Shown piece by piece: positions 54,419 to 56,335 of a stretch of DNA of 56,335 nt; within the stretch, counting starts at the first letter, position 1; each line of letters opens with the position of its first letter. Below the pieces are notes generated by a model. The model did not search any database. It was not told the DNA's origin and saw only the letters and a list, made by a program, of their open reading frames with translations. The position numbers and the translations under genes were made by a program. The stretch is from Bacteroidales bacterium (GTDB lineage: Bacteria; Bacteroidota; Bacteroidia; Bacteroidales; UBA932): assembly GCA_017962705.1 (NCBI GenBank), contig JAGCUV010000105.1:1-56335 (forward strand), written 5' to 3'.

Positions 54419-55675
54419 ATGGAAAAAAGAGTTGTCGTTACCGGCCTTGGCGCGGTTACCCCGATTGGTCACAATGTCGAATCTTTATGGAAGAATCTGC
54501 TGGACGGAGTCTGCGGGATTGATTTCATCAAAAGCTTCCCGACGGATGACCTTCCGTCCAAAGTAGCTGCCGAAGTCAAGGATTTCGACCCCGTCGCCCT
54601 GGGCCTCGACCTTCCCTTTGTACGCAAGCAGGATCGCTTTACGGTGTTCGCGACGATTGCCGCTGAGCAGGCTTTGCGTATGAGCGGACTGAAAGCGGCG
54701 AAAGAGGGTGAAGAGGGAGGCAACATCGACCCGTTCCGCCTCGGTGTGTACATGGGCAGCGGGGTCGGCGGCTTTTTCCAGCAATACAACGAATCGGTCA
54801 AGATGTATACGGTGGGTGCCCACATGGTGGCTCCGACCTTCATCACCAAGATGATTGCCAACATCGCGGGCGGCAACATCGCTATCCGTAACAATGCTTG
54901 CGGGCCCAATCTGACGGTGGTCGCCGCCTGTGCCACTTCCACCAACTCCGTGGGTGAGGCCTATCGCGCCATCAAGCACGGTTATGCCGACGCCATTGTC
55001 GCCGGCGGTTCGGAAGCCCCGCTCATCCCCATGGGCATCGCTGCGTTTGCCAACGCCCGTGCGCTTTCCCGCAGCGAGGACCCGCAATATGCATCCCTGC
55101 CCTTCAATGCCAACCGGGCCGGTTTCGTGATGGGCGAAGGTGCGGGCGCCCTCGTGCTGGAAGAATATGAGCACGCGAAAACCCGCGGTGCGGAGATTTT
55201 CGCCGAGGTGGTCGGTTACGGTCATACCTGCGACGCCTATCACGTGGCGGCTCCCAATCCCAGCGGCCTGACGCAGGCGGAAGCCATCAAGCAATGTCTG
55301 AAAGAAGCGCAATATACCTCCAACGATGTGCTGCACATCAATGCGCACGGAACGGGCACCAGCCTCAACGACCCGGCGGAAACCCAATCCTACAAACTGG
55401 CCCTCGGCGCCGATGCCTATAAGGCCCATATCAATTCCACCAAGTCGATGACCGGGCACCTGCTGGGTGCCGCCGGCGCGGTGGAAGCCATCGCAGCCAT
55501 CCTTGCGTTGAAAGAAGGCATTATCCCGCCCACCATTCATCTGGATGCGCCCGACCCGGCCTGTGATCTGGACTATACGCCCAATGAAGCCCGCCGCGTG
55601 GAGCTGACGCTGGCCCTTTCCAATTCTTTGGGCTTCGGCGGACACAACGCTTGCATCGCCTTCCGCAAGATGTAG
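54419..55675 (+). CDS. fabF: Beta-ketoacyl-ACP synthase II
   Basis: A 418-residue condensing enzyme that elongates acyl-ACP with malonyl-ACP in fatty-acid synthesis. The catalytic Cys is in VVAACATSTNSVGEAYRAI, and the two His are in NAHGTGTSLND and KSMTGHLLGAAGAVEAI. RVVVTGLGAVTPIGHNVESL opens the protein. The ATG at 54419 gives the canonical MEKRVVVTG; an in-frame ATG at 54398 is also downstream of the promoter and cannot be excluded. No acpP is adjacent, although acpP-fabF is a common pair. An XRE regulator follows after 6 bases. Confidence 0.96.
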   Translation: MEKRVVVTGLGAVTPIGHNVESLWKNLLDGVCGIDFIKSFPTDDLPSKVAAEVKDFDPVALGLDLPFVRKQDRFTVFATIAAEQALRMSGLKAAKEGEEGGNIDPFRLGVYMGSGVGGFFQQYNESVKMYTVGAHMVAPTFITKMIANIAGGNIAIRNNACGPNLTVVAACATSTNSVGEAYRAIKHGYADAIVAGGSEAPLIPMGIAAFANARALSRSEDPQYASLPFNANRAGFVMGEGAGALVLEEYEHAKTRGAEIFAEVVGYGHTCDAYHVAAPNPSGLTQAEAIKQCLKEAQYTSNDVLHINAHGTGTSLNDPAETQSYKLALGADAYKAHINSTKSMTGHLLGAAGAVEAIAAILALKEGIIPPTIHLDAPDPACDLDYTPNEARRVELTLALSNSLGFGGHNACIAFRKM

Positions 55676-55681
55676 GCCAAG

Positions 55682-56104
55682 ATGAATGACAATTCCATCA
55701 AAAGAGCGATAAGAGACCGGCGGAAAGAGCTCGGGCACACGCAGGCGTGGATGGCGGAGCAACTGGGCATTGAGGAACGTACCTACAAGCTGGTCGAGTC
55801 CTACGGCGGTACCCGCCTGCTCTACGGGCGGATGGAAGAAATCGCCAACCTCCTGCATGTCCCTTTGTCTGAACTGATAGAAGACGAGGAAGACAAATCC
55901 TCTTTGCTCAAAGACGAACGCAATGCCTTTGAGAGCATGCTCGCCGACCTTCGTCTGGAAATCGCCCGTCTTCGCGACGAGGCCGAAAAATTGCATAGGG
56001 AAGTGGATCGTCTCAACGGCTGCATCGACGACAAGGACTTTGTCATCCGTCATCTCCGCGCCCAACTCGCCCGAGCAGAGGCTGCTGCCGAAAAAGAAAA
56101 TTAA
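55682..56104 (+). CDS. XRE-type regulator with coiled-coil tail
   Basis: A 140-residue protein. Residues about 5-65 form an XRE/Cro helix-turn-helix (IKRAIRDRRKELGHTQAWMAEQLGIEERTYKLVE, MEEIANLLHVPLSELIE). Residues about 75-138 are a continuous coiled coil with heptad Leu/Ile/Val (LADLRLEIARLRDEAEKLHREVDRL...). The coiled coil would dimerise it. It lies 6 bases after fabF and just before the promoter of the short peptide at 56185, so it could regulate either; no operator could be identified. Confidence 0.85.
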   Translation: MNDNSIKRAIRDRRKELGHTQAWMAEQLGIEERTYKLVESYGGTRLLYGRMEEIANLLHVPLSELIEDEEDKSSLLKDERNAFESMLADLRLEIARLRDEAEKLHREVDRLNGCIDDKDFVIRHLRAQLARAEAAAEKEN

Positions 56105-56127
56105 GAGGGCCTTCAAGTGGGTCATGT

Positions 56128-56158
56128 TTTGAGTTTTAATTTTATTTTTGTACATTTG
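56128..56158 (+). promoter_or_regulatory. Promoter of the 44-residue peptide gene
   Basis: TTTG (56128-56131), 19-base spacer, TACATTTG (56151-56158): full consensus match, 26 bases before the ATG at 56185. Confidence 0.75.
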
Positions 56159-56184
56159 CAGGCTTACAAAACAAACCAATTTTT

Positions 56185-56319
56185 ATGAGAAAATCGTTCA
56201 CCTATGTATCTCCTCAGGCTCGTGAGCTGTCGTTCCTCTACGATCGCCGCGGCCTGTGCACCTCTTTCGAGGGTCCGGCGATCCAGCCGATTGATGAAGA
56301 CGATTGGGGTAATTATTAG
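56185..56319 (+). CDS. 44-residue peptide, relative of the one at 14790
   Basis: A short frame (starts MRKSFTYVSPQARE, ends DEDDWGNY) directly after a consensus promoter. No signal peptide or membrane segment; one Cys (C25), acidic C-terminus. It aligns ungapped with the peptide at 14790: Y-x-S-P at 7-10, L24, S27, E29, P-I-D at 35-37 and N-Y at the end. An ATG lies 12 bases after the stop at 56332, matching the 11-base gap to the lipoprotein in the first locus. The downstream gene is cut off by the window end. Function unknown. Confidence 0.7.
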   Translation: MRKSFTYVSPQARELSFLYDRRGLCTSFEGPAIQPIDEDDWGNY

Positions 56320-56331
56320 AATCTCTCGCGT

Positions 56332-56335
56332 ATGA
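56332..56335 (+). other. Possible start codon of the next gene (cut by window end)
   Basis: ATGA at the last four bases, 12 bases after the 44-residue peptide stop. By analogy with 14790-14939 it may start a surface lipoprotein gene; nothing of its protein can be seen. Confidence 0.3.

Noticed and set aside
54485..56179. 564-codon minus-strand frame over fabF and the XRE gene
   Set aside because: Shadow frame spanning two well-supported plus-strand genes.
1..56335. tRNA, rRNA, CRISPR arrays, riboswitches, insertion sequences, prophage
   Set aside because: Looked for T-loop/cloverleaf patterns, regular spaced repeats, known aptamer cores, and transposase or integrase motifs by eye; none was convincing.

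Overview
The window looks like a chromosomal segment of a member of the Bacteroidota, most likely order Bacteroidales. The evidence is the Bacteroidota promoter form (TTTG, about 19-21 bases, TAnnTTTG) in front of many genes, the weak Shine-Dalgarno signals, the Bacteroidota-type fumarate reductase FrdA/FrdB, TonB-domain proteins, many lipoproteins, M64-like and DUF3575-type surface proteins, and DUF4293. I cannot place it to genus. No rRNA, tRNA, CRISPR array or insertion sequence was recognised.

Layout. 1-1812: the 3' part of lysS and a TrmH/SpoU methyltransferase. 1823-3340: a small AT-richer accessory patch with an orphan gene and dinD, followed by a palindrome that copies a piece of dinD. 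3359-11473: mutS, frdBA without an adjacent frdC, a small lipoprotein, hflX and a TonB gene. 11580-18020: ybeY-mnmG, ruvA, a 45-residue peptide plus M64-like lipoprotein pair, and ruvB, with two parS-like 16-mers at mnmG/ruvA. 18021-18315: a very AT-rich divergent gap before mfd. 18316-28853: mfd and an envelope/stress run (outer-membrane barrel, TPR protein, LptC, PpiD-like foldase, Rel/SpoT-type protein).

29200-35970: a two-gene transcription unit encoding an OmpA-like lipoprotein and a 1501-residue protein made of six tandem barrel-like repeats plus a C-terminal DUF3575-like barrel. It ends in a string of small hairpins and a terminator. 35992-45802: an esterase, then gyrA, a TPR protein, a SPOR lipoprotein, an M28-fold protein with missing catalytic residues fused to a TonB C-terminal domain, and leuS. 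45809-56335: a membrane AraC-type regulator, ettA, a membrane protein, rnhB and a 5'-nucleotidase, a DUF389 protein, a frameshifted nucleoside phosphorylase, a DUF4293 protein, fabF, an XRE regulator, and a second 44-residue peptide whose downstream neighbour starts just at the window edge.

Most of the window is core housekeeping (translation, repair, replication, cell envelope). The most unusual items are the tandem-barrel protein with its OmpA-like partner, the two matching short-peptide genes each followed by a start codon 11-12 bases later, the dinD-derived palindrome, the hairpin-rich 3' region, the M28 pseudo-peptidase/TonB fusion, and the parS-like sites near an AT-rich gap.
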